Shown here piece after piece: positions 29,342-40,152 of a stretch of 64,000 bases of DNA. Position 1 is the stretch's first letter, and each line of letters begins with the position of its first letter. The position numbers and the translations under genes are program-made. The notes under the pieces were generated by a model. That model saw nothing but the letters and a program-made list of their open reading frames with translations, did no database searches and had not been told where the DNA came from. Source of the stretch: Xanthomonas hydrangeae (GTDB taxonomy: Bacteria; Pseudomonadota; Gammaproteobacteria; Xanthomonadales; Xanthomonadaceae); contig LR990730.1 in the NCBI GenBank assembly GCA_905142475.1, positions 3,410,001-3,474,000 on the forward strand. The letters are read 5' to 3'.

Positions 29342-30469
29342 TTACCCAACGCGATCGGAACGCTCCAGCACCCGCCCGATCCCGCTGCGGTCGATCTCGC
29401 TGGCAGCTTGCGTCAACGCAACGCGGTCGCTGTTCGGCTCGAACCCAATCCGGAAATGCAGCTCGCCCACCGGCGTGCGCGAGGAATGGATCGACGACAG
29501 ATTCACCCCATGCTGCTCGAACACATGCAGCAGCGCGCGCAGCGAGCCGGGTTGATCCTCCGGCAGATACACGCTCAGCGTCAGCGGCTCGGTGAGATCG
29601 GCCAACAGGTAACCCACGCGCTCGTAGGTGTAGTTGCCGGCCGCAAGCGACTCGCGTTGCAATGCCTGTGCATTGTCGTGCAGAAATCGACTGCGAAACT
29701 GCGCACGCGCCGCGTCGTCGCCTTGTGCGACCAGGGCGCGCAATGCCTGTAGTTGCAGCAGCAGCCGATCGAGCATCTCGCCCACGTAAGGGTTACCGAA
29801 CTGGATGTCTTCGTAGATCGACGGATTGAGCGAAAGAATGCGCGCGATCACCGCGGTATCCAGCTCGAACGAGGCCGAGCGATACGGCATCAACGCGCGC
29901 AATTCGCCCAGCAGCGGCGCGTAATCGCGCAAGGTGCCGGCCTGCGCCAGATGGGTGGCATGCACCATCGCCTGCACCAGGGCCATCACGCGGTCGTGGT
30001 GCTCGGGCGTGGCGTACACGCACTCGGCCTGCAGCGCGCTGTAGAGCGTCTGCACCCATGCCGACCACCGCTGCAGACGCGCCTCACAGACCACCATCAC
30101 CCGCCCCTTCAAGGTCGGCGACTTGGGCGGTGCGGTCATCGGATGCAAACCGACGACCTCGGCCTGCGAAATGAGCATCGCAGCGACCGGTTCCTGCTTG
30201 ATCGAGGTGACATCCATCCACAACTGCGACGCCGCGCGCGGGCCGGCAAGTTCGACATAGCGCTCGATCAATGCGGCGGTGTGGCGAATCGGCGCAGAAA
30301 AAATCAGCACATCGGCACGCTGCGCCAGGCTCGCCTCGTCCATGCCGCCGGCCTCGGCCGGATCGAAGCCGATCACCTCCAGCCGCATGCGCACGCGCAG
30401 AAACTGCGCCAGCCAGCGACCGTAAGCGCCGGCGATCCCGACGATGCCGACCACCGGCTGCGCGATCAT
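29342..30469 (-). CDS. tyrA: Prephenate dehydrogenase with C-terminal ACT-like domain
   Basis: A 375-residue enzyme of tyrosine synthesis that oxidatively decarboxylates prephenate. The Rossmann motif is VGIVGIAGAYGRWLAQFL, with the family segments DVTSIKQEPV and GLHPMTAPPKSPTLKG. Residues ~300-365 form an ACT-like regulatory domain (TLSVYLPEDQPGSLRALLHV, then EQHGVNLSSIHSS), which probably senses an aromatic amino acid. No chorismate mutase domain is fused. The start overlaps the pdxY stop by 4 bases, so the two are coupled. Confidence 0.88.
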   Translation of the reverse strand: MIAQPVVGIVGIAGAYGRWLAQFLRVRMRLEVIGFDPAEAGGMDEASLAQRADVLIFSAPIRHTAALIERYVELAGPRAASQLWMDVTSIKQEPVAAMLISQAEVVGLHPMTAPPKSPTLKGRVMVVCEARLQRWSAWVQTLYSALQAECVYATPEHHDRVMALVQAMVHATHLAQAGTLRDYAPLLGELRALMPYRSASFELDTAVIARILSLNPSIYEDIQFGNPYVGEMLDRLLLQLQALRALVAQGDDAARAQFRSRFLHDNAQALQRESLAAGNYTYERVGYLLADLTEPLTLSVYLPEDQPGSLRALLHVFEQHGVNLSSIHSSRTPVGELHFRIGFEPNSDRVALTQAASEIDRSGIGRVLERSDRVG

Positions 30470-31374
30470 GCCAAGCGCTCGACGGCAAAGCGCGGGGCAC
30501 CCGCCAGCGCGGCCGGGGCGGCGGCCAACACATCGAACTCCTCAAAGCCTGCAGCCAGTGTGGCTTCCAGCGCGCTATGCACGCCACTGAGCGCATGCCC
30601 CACCGCCTGCTCGAACGGCACATCGCGCAGCAGGAAACCGATCAGCAACGCCATCAACACATCGCCGGTACCGGCGACATCCACCGGCAAATGCGGCGTG
30701 GCCCAGCGATACACCGCCGCATTGCTGACCGCCAGCGTCACCAGCTCGCCGGTCGCGCCGGCCACGCTGTGCGCAAGCACCCACTGCGGACCACGCGCCA
30801 GCAATGCGCGCGCGGCAACGACGGCATCGTCCTGTTCCAGACTCGGCAAACCGGTCAACCGCCCAAGCTCGAAGGCATTCGGCGTCACCAGCCAGGCATG
30901 CGGTAACAGCCGCTCGGCGAACACGCGTTCCAATCCGGGTTCGACATACGGGCCGGTGTGCGTGTCGCCGATCACCGGATCCAGGCAGTAACGCAGCTGC
31001 GGCGCCTGCGGCAAGGTCTGCTCCAGCCAGTCGGCAAAGACTTCGCCATTGGCCAGACTGCCGAAATAGCCCGATACCAGAATGCGCGCGCGTTGCGGCA
31101 GCAAACGTTCGCTCGCACCCAGCAACAGATCTGCCAGCCAATCGGCCGGCAGAATACGCCCGCGTAAGGTGGCGTAAAACGGCGCATTGCTCAGCAGCGT
31201 GGTGGGCACTTCCGCCACCCGCAAGCCCAGCGCACGCAAGGGCGGTACCGCCGCGCTGTTGCCGGCATGCCCATAGACCAGTTGCGATTGCACCGAGATC
31301 ACATCGATCGGCGAAGGACCCTCCGGGCGCTGACGCTGGCCGTGGACCAGATGACTGTCGGGGGCATTGTTCAT
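30466..31374 (-). CDS. pdxY: Pyridoxal kinase
   Basis: A 302-residue PfkB/ribokinase-superfamily vitamin B6 kinase that salvages pyridoxal to PLP. The family segments VISVQSQLVYGHAGNSAAV, CLDPVIGDTHTG, VTPNAFELGRLTG and the nucleotide-binding VDVAGTGDVLMALLIG are present. The GTGD motif carries the catalytic Asp. It is first in a two-gene unit with tyrA. The PdxY versus PdxK distinction is tentative; PdxY fits best. Confidence 0.92.
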   Translation of the reverse strand: MNNAPDSHLVHGQRQRPEGPSPIDVISVQSQLVYGHAGNSAAVPPLRALGLRVAEVPTTLLSNAPFYATLRGRILPADWLADLLLGASERLLPQRARILVSGYFGSLANGEVFADWLEQTLPQAPQLRYCLDPVIGDTHTGPYVEPGLERVFAERLLPHAWLVTPNAFELGRLTGLPSLEQDDAVVAARALLARGPQWVLAHSVAGATGELVTLAVSNAAVYRWATPHLPVDVAGTGDVLMALLIGFLLRDVPFEQAVGHALSGVHSALEATLAAGFEEFDVLAAAPAALAGAPRFAVERLA

Positions 31375-31714
31375 CGCAGCATTTTACGCCAGCGCCACGG
31401 CGCGCCCGCATTCGATCGATGCAACCGCCGCCCGCTCGCCGTTAAGCGCACCGCCGCTAGGCCGGTCTTCGCCAGACCGGTCCGTGCGCTGGCAGCAGCT
31501 GATATCGCCTCCGATCTGCGGGGCTCCTGCCGCAGGAACGCAAATGCCGGCCCCCAGGGCCGGCATTCGTCTGGGGAACCTCGCTCAATCGTGCAACCTT
31601 CCGGACATTCGGGAGCGTTCGTCGGCTCCCGCAAATCTCGAATCGCCAAGATGGCGCACCACCCCGGCCACACCGCCCTTGCGATTCCCCAATCCCGATT
31701 CCCGATTCCCGGCC
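31375..31714. other. Intergenic region after dnaJ with hairpin and one-sided repeat
   Basis: No gene is supported in these 340 bases. An 11-bp perfect hairpin AATGCCGGCCC/GGGCCGGCATT (31543-31553 with 31557-31567) lies 150 bases downstream of dnaJ on the minus strand and is followed on that strand by a loose T-rich stretch, so it may terminate the dnaJ message. Repeat units ATTCCCCAATCCCGATTCCC occupy 31681-31713, just after the dnaJ stop, without an obvious inverted partner. Confidence 0.5.
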
Positions 31715-32845
31715 TCAGGACGTCATCCGATCCCAGAAGCCCTTGACGCCATCGATGAACGTGGCCGACTTGGGCGAATGCTTGCGTGCGTCCTCACCGG
31801 TGAAGGTGGACTCGAACTGCTGCAGCAACTCGCGCTGATCGGCAGTCAGATTGACCGGCGTTTCGACCACCACGCGGCAGTACAGATCGCCTTCGGTGCG
31901 GCTGCGCACCGAACGCACGCCCTTGCCGCGCAGACGGAACAGCTTGCCGGTCTGGGTCTCGGCCGGAATGCGGATTTCCGCCTCCCCACCCAGCGTCGCC
32001 ACACGCACGGTATCGCCGAGCGCGGCCTGCGAAATGCGGATCGGCACCTCGCAATGCAGGTCGTCGCCATCGCGCTGGAAGATCGCATGCTCGCGCACGC
32101 GCACTTCCACATACAGATCGCCCGGCGGCGTGCCGGCGGGGCCGGCTTCGCCCTCGCCTGCCAGACGGATGCGGTCGCCGGTATCCACACCGGCCGGCAC
32201 CTTGATCGACAGCACCTTGTCTTCTTCCACACGGCCGGCGCCGTGGCAGACCTTGCACGGATTCTGGATCAGCGTGCCGCGCCCATCGCAATGCGGGCAG
32301 CTCTGCTGCATCGCAAAGATGCCGCGCTGGATGCGCACCTGGCCACGTCCGTGACAGGTCCCGCACACCTCCACCTTGCCGTCTTCCGACCCGCTGCCGT
32401 GGCAGGGATCGCATTCGACCAGGGTCGGAATCTCGATGCGTCGCTCGATGCCGGCGACGGCTTCTTCCAGATCCAGTTCCAGCACGTAACCGACGTCGGC
32501 GCCACGTCGCGCAGCGCGCGGACCGGCGGCGCCACCGCCGAAAATATTGCCGAAGATATCGCCAAAGATATCTCCCATGTCCGGGCCACCCGGCCCACCG
32601 CCACCACCGCCCATGCCGTGCTCAAACGCAGCGTGGCCATGCGCATCGTAGGCGCGGCGCTTGTTGCCGTCCGACAACACTTCATAGGCTTCCTTGCACT
32701 CCTTGAACATCGCCTCGGCAGCAGCGTCGCCCGGATTGCGGTCCGGATGGTGCTTCATCGCACAGCGCCGATACGCCTTCTTCAGCTCCTCGTCGCTGGC
32801 GCCACGGGCAACGCCCAGCACTTCGTAGTAATCGCGTTTGCTCAT
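31715..32845 (-). CDS. dnaJ: Chaperone DnaJ
   Basis: Hsp40 co-chaperone of DnaK, 376 residues. The J domain holds HPD in the segment [12 protein letters not shown] Gly/Phe-rich linker follows (about 75-105, with repeated [14 protein letters not shown] units). Four CxxCxGxG zinc repeats come next ([32 protein letters not shown]), then the C-terminal substrate-binding domain. The start at 32845 ([11 protein letters not shown]) is the family start; an upstream in-frame extension to 32890 is repeat-derived sequence. Separated from dnaK by the inverted-end element at 32849-33002. Confidence 0.97.
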   Translation of the reverse strand: MSKRDYYEVLGVARGASDEELKKAYRRCAMKHHPDRNPGDAAAEAMFKECKEAYEVLSDGNKRRAYDAHGHAAFEHGMGGGGGGPGGPDMGDIFGDIFGNIFGGGAAGPRAARRGADVGYVLELDLEEAVAGIERRIEIPTLVECDPCHGSGSEDGKVEVCGTCHGRGQVRIQRGIFAMQQSCPHCDGRGTLIQNPCKVCHGAGRVEEDKVLSIKVPAGVDTGDRIRLAGEGEAGPAGTPPGDLYVEVRVREHAIFQRDGDDLHCEVPIRISQAALGDTVRVATLGGEAEIRIPAETQTGKLFRLRGKGVRSVRSRTEGDLYCRVVVETPVNLTADQRELLQQFESTFTGEDARKHSPKSATFIDGVKGFWDRMTS

Positions 32846-32848
32846 AAG

Positions 32849-33002
32849 CCGGTATTGGGGATTCGTGATTTGAGATTCGTTGAAACGCAAAAGCGGACAG
32901 CATGCGCTGGTCCGCCTTGGCGACGCGACGCGTAAAGGATATCGGGATGGGGATCGGCACCTTTAGCGGCTGCCAATCCCCACTCCCGACTCCCAAATCA
33001 CG
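32849..33002. repeat. Intergenic element with inverted GGGGATT-type ends (copy 3), between dnaK and dnaJ
   Basis: The left end contains GGTATTGGGGATTCGTGATT and the right end (32972-33002) the complementary CCAATCCCCACTCCCGACTC with CAAATCACG. It fills the dnaK-dnaJ gap, ending 2 bases from the dnaK stop and 3 bases from the dnaJ start. Any dnaK-dnaJ read-through transcript must carry this structure. Confidence 0.7.
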
Positions 33003-33004
33003 GC

Positions 33005-34930
<1,926 letters not shown>

Positions 34931-34985
34931 GGATACGCTCCTGATGATTCTGTAGCTGTTTCCGGCGACGCCGGGTCTGGCTGAG

Positions 34986-35013
34986 ATGTGGGGGTGGTGC
35001 GCAGGTGTTCAAG
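34986..35013 (-). promoter_or_regulatory. Sigma32 (RpoH)-type promoter upstream of dnaK
   Basis: Read on the minus strand, a -35 element CTTGAA (35013-35008) is followed after 14 bases by the -10 element CCCCACAT (34993-34986). Both match the heat-shock consensus CTTGAAA / CCCCATNT. The -10 lies 56 bases upstream of the dnaK ATG. Confidence 0.75.
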
Positions 35014-35071
35014 CCACCTGTACGAATCTGCGTTCCGCGTCCGCGCCGGCCAGTTCAGCCGGCAGCAGCCT

Positions 35072-35590
35072 TCAGTCGTGCTTGGCCACGACCACCAGGG
35101 CCGGGCGCAGCAGGCGATCGTTGAGCAGATAGCCTTTCTGGAACACCTGCACCACGTGGCCCGGTGCGATGCCCTCGGCCTCGCCCTGGCTGATCGCCTG
35201 GTGCTGGTCCGGGTTGAACGGCTGGCCGACCGGGTCGAGCAGGGTCAGGCCGTTGTCGGCAGCGACCTTCAGCAACTGCTTGTAGGTCATGTCCAGACCG
35301 TCGCGCAGCGGGCTGGGCTGGCTGCCGGCGGCGGTCAACCCAGCATCCAGGCTGTCGAACACCGGCAGCAGCTCGCCCAGCAGCTTCTCGTTAGCGAACT
35401 TGCGTGCATTGTCGACATCGCGGGCGATGCGCTTGCGCTGATTTTCCAGATCGGCGCGCTCGCGCAGGGCGTCGGCCTTGACCAGCGCGATCTCGCTGCG
35501 CAGCGATTCGATCTCGGCCTTGAGCGGGTCGGTCTCGGGTGGGTTCTGGGACAGGTCTTCGGAGTCGAATTCGGAGTGGTCTTGGTTCAT
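35072..35590 (-). CDS. grpE: Nucleotide exchange factor GrpE
   Basis: A 172-residue DnaK cofactor that triggers ADP release. An acidic N-terminus is followed by a long coiled-coil helix (about 25-80; [20 protein letters not shown], then [20 protein letters not shown]) and the C-terminal beta domain ([20 protein letters not shown], with the RPALVVVAK end). The ATG at 35590 is preferred over an upstream GTG because it has a GGGAA-type site. Located between hrcA and dnaK. Confidence 0.96.
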   Translation of the reverse strand: MNQDHSEFDSEDLSQNPPETDPLKAEIESLRSEIALVKADALRERADLENQRKRIARDVDNARKFANEKLLGELLPVFDSLDAGLTAAGSQPSPLRDGLDMTYKQLLKVAADNGLTLLDPVGQPFNPDQHQAISQGEAEGIAPGHVVQVFQKGYLLNDRLLRPALVVVAKHD

Positions 35591-35637
35591 GTGCACAGTT
35601 CCCGGGCCGGCGGAACGCCCGCCCCAACGTCACCCCG

Positions 35638-35664
35638 TATGTGGGCGCCTGCGCGCGTTTCAAG
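35638..35664 (-). promoter_or_regulatory. Sigma32 (RpoH)-type promoter upstream of grpE
   Basis: On the minus strand, CTTGAAA (35664-35658) is followed after about 13 bases by the -10 element CCCACATA (35645-35638), a good match to the RpoH consensus. It lies in the 101-base hrcA-grpE gap, 48 bases before the grpE ATG, and has the same form as the one before dnaK. Confidence 0.75.
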
Positions 35665-35691
35665 CAAAACGATCGCCCCGATCGACTCCGG

Positions 35692-36744
35692 TTATCGCGC
35701 TGCGGGCGGTTCCATGGCCGCGCCCAGCACCTGGGCGGCGGTCTGCACCAGCGGAATCAGGCGGTCGTAGGCCATGCGTTTGGGCCCGATCACCCCCAGT
35801 ACCCCCAGCACCTGACCGTTCGCGGCGTACGGCGCAGTGACCAGCGAGACGTCTTCCAGCGACACCATGCCGGTTTCTTCGCCGATGAAGATACGCACGC
35901 CCGGCGCCTGGATGGTGCGTTCGAGCAATTGCAGGATCTCGCGCTTGCTGGCGAAAGCCTCGAACAGCTCGCGCAGGCGATCCAGGTCCGACAGGTCCTG
36001 CACACCCATCAGACGGGTCTGCCCAGCCATCACCATGTCGTCGGCCTCGGCCGGCACCAGCGCCTCGCTGGCCAGGTCCACGCTGTGCGCCAACAGCTGT
36101 TCCATCTCGTTCTTGGCCACGCGCAGCTCGCGCAGCAGCGAGACGCGGATATCCGATAGCGCGCGCCCGGCAAACTGCGCATTGAGGTAATTGGCCACCC
36201 GCTCCAGCTCGGCCGGCTCGTAGGCGCGGCGCGGCTCGATCACCCGGTTCTGCACCTCGTTATCGGCAAACACCAGGATCGCCAGCACCCGCCGCGCATC
36301 CAGCGGCACGAAATCGATATGCCGGAAGGCGAACTGCTCGCGCCGCGGCGCGCTGACCACGCCGACGAAGTGGCTCATCGCCGACAGCATCTGCGAGGCG
36401 CTGCCCAGCAACGACTGGGTGCCGTTGCCGCTGGCAAGCTCGGCGCGCAGGCGGCGCACTTCTTCCTCGCCCGGCGGCTGCATCTGCACCAGGCTATCGA
36501 CGAACACGCGGTAGCCGTGCGCGGTGGGAATGCGCCCGGCCGAAGTGTGCGGAGAGCTGAGCAGCCCCACGTCCTCCAGGTCGGCCAGGATATTGCGGAT
36601 GGTGGCCGGGCTGACATCCAGCCCCGCATGCCGGGCCAGCGTCTTGGAGCCCACCGGCTCGCCATCGCGGATATAACGGGCAATCAGCGTGCGTAGCAGC
36701 TGGCGTGCGCGGGGGTCGAGCGTTGGGGACTGTGACGCGCGCAT
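35692..36744 (-). CDS. hrcA: Heat-inducible transcription repressor HrcA
   Basis: A 350-residue repressor that binds CIRCE operators in Gram-positive and many other bacteria, with GroEL as modulator. The N-terminal HTH block is intact (LDPRARQLLRTLIARYIRDG, EPVGSKTLARHAGLDVSPATI, LADLEDVGLLSSPHTSAGRI), followed by the GAF-like middle (FVPLDARRVLAILVFADNEV) and C-terminal domains (VLGVIGPKRMAYDRLIPLV). The start at 36744 is the family start; open frame continues to 36852 without support. No CIRCE element is visible in the window, so its targets probably lie elsewhere (for example groESL). Confidence 0.96.
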   Translation of the reverse strand: MRASQSPTLDPRARQLLRTLIARYIRDGEPVGSKTLARHAGLDVSPATIRNILADLEDVGLLSSPHTSAGRIPTAHGYRVFVDSLVQMQPPGEEEVRRLRAELASGNGTQSLLGSASQMLSAMSHFVGVVSAPRREQFAFRHIDFVPLDARRVLAILVFADNEVQNRVIEPRRAYEPAELERVANYLNAQFAGRALSDIRVSLLRELRVAKNEMEQLLAHSVDLASEALVPAEADDMVMAGQTRLMGVQDLSDLDRLRELFEAFASKREILQLLERTIQAPGVRIFIGEETGMVSLEDVSLVTAPYAANGQVLGVLGVIGPKRMAYDRLIPLVQTAAQVLGAAMEPPAAR

Positions 36745-36768
36745 GGGATCATCCGGTGAGACTGGGCA

Positions 36769-36797
36769 TAGATAATCTCTGGCCCCGTGATTGGCAA
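36769..36797 (-). promoter_or_regulatory. Sigma70-type promoter of hrcA
   Basis: On the minus strand, TTGCCA (36797-36792) and TATCTA (36774-36769) are separated by exactly 17 bp, ending 24 bases before the hrcA ATG in the divergent hrcA-recN gap. It lacks the RpoH-type boxes found before grpE and dnaK. Confidence 0.55.
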
Positions 36798-36860
36798 GGG
36801 TCTCATTCCCTCGCCGCCCCTCCCACCCTAAGCTTGCCCAAAGCGTCCACACTCGATCCC

Positions 36861-38525
36861 ATGCTCAGACACCTCTCCATCAAGGATTTCGCCGTCGTCC
36901 GCGCCACCGAACTGGAATTCGGGCCGGGCATGACCGTGGTCTCCGGCGAAACCGGCGCCGGCAAGTCGCTGATGGTGGACGCGCTGGGCTTTCTGTCCGG
37001 CCTGCGCGCCGACAGCGGGGTGGTCCGCCACGGCGCCGACCGCGCCGAGCTGTCGGCCGAATTCCAGCTGCCAAGCGAGCACCCCGGCCTGACCTGGCTG
37101 GCCGACAACGAGCTGGACGACGATGCGCAATGCCAACTGCGCCGCATCATCCGCGCCGATGGCGGCTCGCGCGCCTGGATCAACGGCCGCCCGGTCACCT
37201 CTTCGCAATTGTCCGAGCTGGCGTCACGGCTGGTGGAAATCCACGGCCAGCACGAGCACCAGGCCCTGATGGCCCGCCACAGCCAGCTCACCCTGCTCGA
37301 CGCCTACGCACGCAACAGCGCGCAGCGCGAACAGGTGCGCCAGGCCAGCCGGCAGTGGCAGGCGCTGCTGGACGAGCGCGATGCGCTCTCGGCGCAGGGC
37401 GATGTCTCCGACCGTATCGGCTTCCTCGAACACCAGTTGGGCGAACTCGAACGCGAAGACCTGGACCCGGCCGCAATTGCCGCGCTGGACGTCAATCATC
37501 GTCGTCAGGCGCATGCCACCGCGCTGATCGACGCCTGCGAAAGCATCGTCCAGCAGCTCAACGGCGACGATGGCGCATCGGCGCTGGGCCTGCTGCAGGG
37601 CAGCCGCCACGACCTGGCCCGCGTCGCCGAACACGAGCCGCGCCTGGGCGAAGTGGACGCACTGCTGGACAGTGCCGCAATCCAGATCGACGAAGCGCTG
37701 GCCCTGCTCGACCGCGTACGCGACGACCTGGATGCCGACCCGGCCCAGTTCGAGGCGATGGAACGCCGGCTCGGCCGCCTGCACGATCTGGCGCGCAAGC
37801 ATCGCGTCACCCCGGACGAACTGGCTGCGCACCGCGATCGCATGAGCCAGGAAGTGGAAAGCCTGCGCGGCGCAGACGAACGCCTGCAGCAGTTGGACAA
37901 GCACATCGCCACCGCAACCGACGTCTGGCGCAACGCCGCCTCCGCCCTCAGCGCTAGCCGCACCAGCGCGGCAGACTCCTTGTCGGCCGCCACCACCACG
38001 CTGATCGGCGAGCTGGGCATGGGCGGTGGGCAGTTCCTGATCCAGCTGCAGCCGCAGGACACATTGCGCCCGGATCCCAACGGCGCCGAGCGGGTGGAAT
38101 TCCTGGTCGCCGCCAATGCCGGGCAGCCACCGCGCGCATTGCGCAAGGTCGCCTCCGGCGGCGAGCTGTCGCGGATTTCGCTGGCCATCGAGGTGGCCGC
38201 ACTCGGGCTGGACAGCGTGCCGACCATGGTCTTCGACGAGGTCGATTCCGGCATCGGCGGCGCGGTGGCCGATATCGTCGGGCAGAAGCTGCGCGCCCTG
38301 GGCGAAGAGCGCCAGGTGCTGTGCGTCACCCATTTGCCGCAGGTCGCAGCCAAGGGGCACGCGCATTACCGGGTCAGCAAGGCGCCGGTGGACGGCATGA
38401 CCCAGAGCGCGGTCGAACTGCTCGGCCCGCAGGCCCGCCAGGAAGAACTGGCGCGCATGCTGGGCGGGGTGGAAGTGAGCAAAGAGGCTCGCGCGGCCGC
38501 ACGCAAGCTGCTGCAGAGCGCGTAA
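36861..38525 (+). CDS. recN: DNA repair protein RecN
   Basis: A 554-residue SMC-like ATPase acting in double-strand break repair. Walker A is GETGAGKSLMVDALGFL near the N-terminus. Long coiled-coil-forming segments fill the middle (about 160-380), and the C-terminal half carries ASGGELSRISLAIEVA (signature) and TMVFDEVDSGIGG (Walker B), then THLPQVAAKGHAHYRV. The start at 36861 (MLRHLSIKDFAVV) is the family start. recN beside grpE follows the enterobacterial order. No LexA box was identified in the short upstream gap. Confidence 0.96.
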   Translation: MLRHLSIKDFAVVRATELEFGPGMTVVSGETGAGKSLMVDALGFLSGLRADSGVVRHGADRAELSAEFQLPSEHPGLTWLADNELDDDAQCQLRRIIRADGGSRAWINGRPVTSSQLSELASRLVEIHGQHEHQALMARHSQLTLLDAYARNSAQREQVRQASRQWQALLDERDALSAQGDVSDRIGFLEHQLGELEREDLDPAAIAALDVNHRRQAHATALIDACESIVQQLNGDDGASALGLLQGSRHDLARVAEHEPRLGEVDALLDSAAIQIDEALALLDRVRDDLDADPAQFEAMERRLGRLHDLARKHRVTPDELAAHRDRMSQEVESLRGADERLQQLDKHIATATDVWRNAASALSASRTSAADSLSAATTTLIGELGMGGGQFLIQLQPQDTLRPDPNGAERVEFLVAANAGQPPRALRKVASGGELSRISLAIEVAALGLDSVPTMVFDEVDSGIGGAVADIVGQKLRALGEERQVLCVTHLPQVAAKGHAHYRVSKAPVDGMTQSAVELLGPQARQEELARMLGGVEVSKEARAAARKLLQSA

Positions 38526-38585
38526 TCGGCTCGATTGCCGGGCGACACGCTCGGCGTTGTCGAGGCGGCTAGCGTCTGCAAACGT

Positions 38586-38609
38586 ACAAGGCGGCCGAAG
38601 CCGCCTTGT
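38586..38609. terminator. Hairpin between convergent recN and fur
   Basis: ACAAGGCGGC (38586-38595) pairs perfectly with GCCGCCTTGT (38600-38609) across a CGAA tetraloop. It lies between the 3' ends of recN and fur and could terminate both. The T tract is weak on either side (GTCGTT on the plus strand). Confidence 0.65.
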
Positions 38610-38635
38610 CGTTGCCGCCGTGCTGCACGCCGCGT

Positions 38636-39046
38636 TTAGCGCACGCGCTTCTTGCGCACGTACAGCACCAGCGAGTGCTCTTCCAGCTCGTAGCCATGCT
38701 GGGCGGCGATCTGACGCTGCAAGGCCTCGATCTCTTCGCTTTCGAACTCGATCACATGGCCGGTATCCACGTCCACCATATGGTCGTGATGGCCGCCGCG
38801 ATCCAGCTCATAGACGGCCTGGCCGCCTTCGAAATTGTGCTTCAGCACCAGGCCGGCAGCCTCGAACTGGGTCAGCACCCGATACACCGTGGCCAGACCG
38901 ATTTCGTCGCCGTGGTCGAGTAGCTGGCGGTAGATGTCTTCTGCGCTGAGGTGATGGTGATTGCTCTTTTGTTCGAGCAATTCCAGTATCCGCATACGCG
39001 GATGGGTCACCTTGAGCCCGACTTTGCGCAGGTCGTGGGTTTCCAT
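38636..39046 (-). CDS. fur: Ferric uptake regulator Fur
   Basis: A 136-residue iron-responsive repressor. The winged-helix DNA-binding domain is clear (LRKVGLKVTHPRMRILELLE, AEDIYRQLLDHGDEIGLATVYRVLTQFEAAG is spread over about residues 35-70), followed by the metal-binding HHDHMVDVDTGHVIEFESEE. The CxxC structural-zinc motif of E. coli Fur is absent: DVDTG replaces the usual CLDCG segment. The start at 39046 (METHDLRKVG) is preceded by GGAGAA. Divergent from bamE, a common gammaproteobacterial arrangement. Confidence 0.95.
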   Translation of the reverse strand: METHDLRKVGLKVTHPRMRILELLEQKSNHHHLSAEDIYRQLLDHGDEIGLATVYRVLTQFEAAGLVLKHNFEGGQAVYELDRGGHHDHMVDVDTGHVIEFESEEIEALQRQIAAQHGYELEEHSLVLYVRKKRVR

Positions 39047-39150
39047 ACGTTCTCCGTTCATTGGCGATTTAGCGCCAGCTGCCTTCAAACGGGTCGCGGC
39101 GACCGGGGGGAGTGTATCATCGGCGTGATTTCCTCAGCACTTAATCCCCG

Positions 39151-39546
39151 ATGCGCAATCTCCTGCTGGTCGCCGCCGTTGCTCTTTCCACCGCTGGCTG
39201 CGGCATCATCTACAAGCAGCCGATCTACCAGGGCAATCTGATCAAACAGAATGCCGTGGAGCAACTCCAGGTCGGCCAGAGCAAGCAGCAGGTCAGCGCG
39301 TTGCTGGGCACCCCCTCGATCCCGGACCCATTCCACTCGCAGCGCTGGGACTACACGTCTACCCAACGCGTGGACCGTCTGGCGCGCACAGAGATCAAGA
39401 ACTTCACCGTATTTTTCGAAAACGAGCAGGTCGTGCGCTGGGAAGGCGATTATTTCCCGTCCCAGGACGAGCAGCTGGCCAAGTCGGCGCCCAAGCAGTT
39501 CGGCCGCAATCTGGCGCGCGACAAGAAGAAGCAGCGCGGCCGTTGA
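39151..39546 (+). CDS. bamE: Outer membrane assembly lipoprotein BamE (SmpA)
   Basis: A 131-residue lipoprotein of the BAM complex that inserts outer membrane proteins. Signal and lipobox STAGC (Cys near 17) are followed by the conserved IYKQPIYQGNLIKQNAVEQL, then QVGQSKQQVSALLGTPSIPD and RWDYTS. The Lys/Arg-rich tail is longer than in E. coli. Its place between fur/recN and rnfH-ratA-smpB matches the enterobacterial neighbourhood. A strong terminator follows at 39597. Confidence 0.95.
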   Translation: MRNLLLVAAVALSTAGCGIIYKQPIYQGNLIKQNAVEQLQVGQSKQQVSALLGTPSIPDPFHSQRWDYTSTQRVDRLARTEIKNFTVFFENEQVVRWEGDYFPSQDEQLAKSAPKQFGRNLARDKKKQRGR

Positions 39547-39596
39547 TGCGGCTGCTCGGCGATTTTGCGATCGTCCGAGTGTTGGCAGGACCAGAG

Positions 39597-39626
39597 AACG
39601 CATCCCTTTAAACGGATGCGTTTTTT
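39597..39626 (+). terminator. Intrinsic terminator after bamE
   Basis: AACGCATCC (39597-39605) pairs with GGATGCGTT (39614-39622) across an 8-base loop and is followed by a T run (39621-39626). Classic Rho-independent structure, 50 bases after the bamE stop. The following gap to rnfH (39627-39873) holds no gene that I can support. Confidence 0.9.
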
Positions 39627-39873
39627 AGTTTTGGCTGGTCGGAAACCGGCTCCGGGCGGCAGTTCCGGCCAGGCGATGACCGCGATGGAGGAGGACGTAT
39701 TGGATCAAGGACTGCAACGCGAGCCCTGACACCGATACAGCGCGTTTTCTGTCGGGTGCGTCGTGTTCACAGGCGCTTGTCCGAACCAACGGCTACGTTC
39801 GGCGTTGCAGGAAAGTTACCGGAAGAGTTCGCTGTGCCGCACCATGCACGTGCGTCGCAGCGCTGGCAAACGA

Positions 39874-40149
39874 CTAGGCGTTGGGACCGGCTTTTTTGCT
39901 GGGTCCGGCACGGCGGCGACGCGCCTCTTTCGGATCCAGCAGCAGCGGCCTGAGCAATTCGACCCGGTCGCCATCGCGCAGCGCCTGATCCGGTCGCGCA
40001 ATTACCCCATGAATCGCCTGTGCTGCGATCGGCTGATCCACCGCCAGACCAGAGGCGGCAATCGCCTCGGCTACCGTGGCGCCGTCAGCCAGATCCAGTT
40101 GCATCGAGCTGTAGCGATCCGGCCATGCCAGCACCACTTCGACCTGCAT
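39874..40149 (-). CDS. RnfH family (UPF0125) protein
   Basis: A 91-residue ubiquitin-like beta-grasp protein (MQVEVVLAWPDRYSSMQLDL, GATVAEAIAASGLA, RDGDRVELLRPLLLDPKEAR). The last motif is characteristic of the RnfH/RatB family, whose role is unsettled. It begins 3 bases after the ratA stop on the same strand, as in E. coli where ratA and this gene form a pair. The C-terminus is basic. Confidence 0.92.
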   Translation of the reverse strand: MQVEVVLAWPDRYSSMQLDLADGATVAEAIAASGLAVDQPIAAQAIHGVIARPDQALRDGDRVELLRPLLLDPKEARRRRAGPSKKAGPNA

Positions 40150-40152
40150 GGC

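Noticed and set aside
36745-36860. CIRCE operator upstream of hrcA
   Set aside because: No TTAGCACTC-N9-GAGTGCTAA or close variant is present in the hrcA-recN gap or in the grpE and dnaK leaders.
39685-39729. 14-codon ORF after bamE
   Set aside because: Too short, no upstream ribosome binding site and no context supporting translation.
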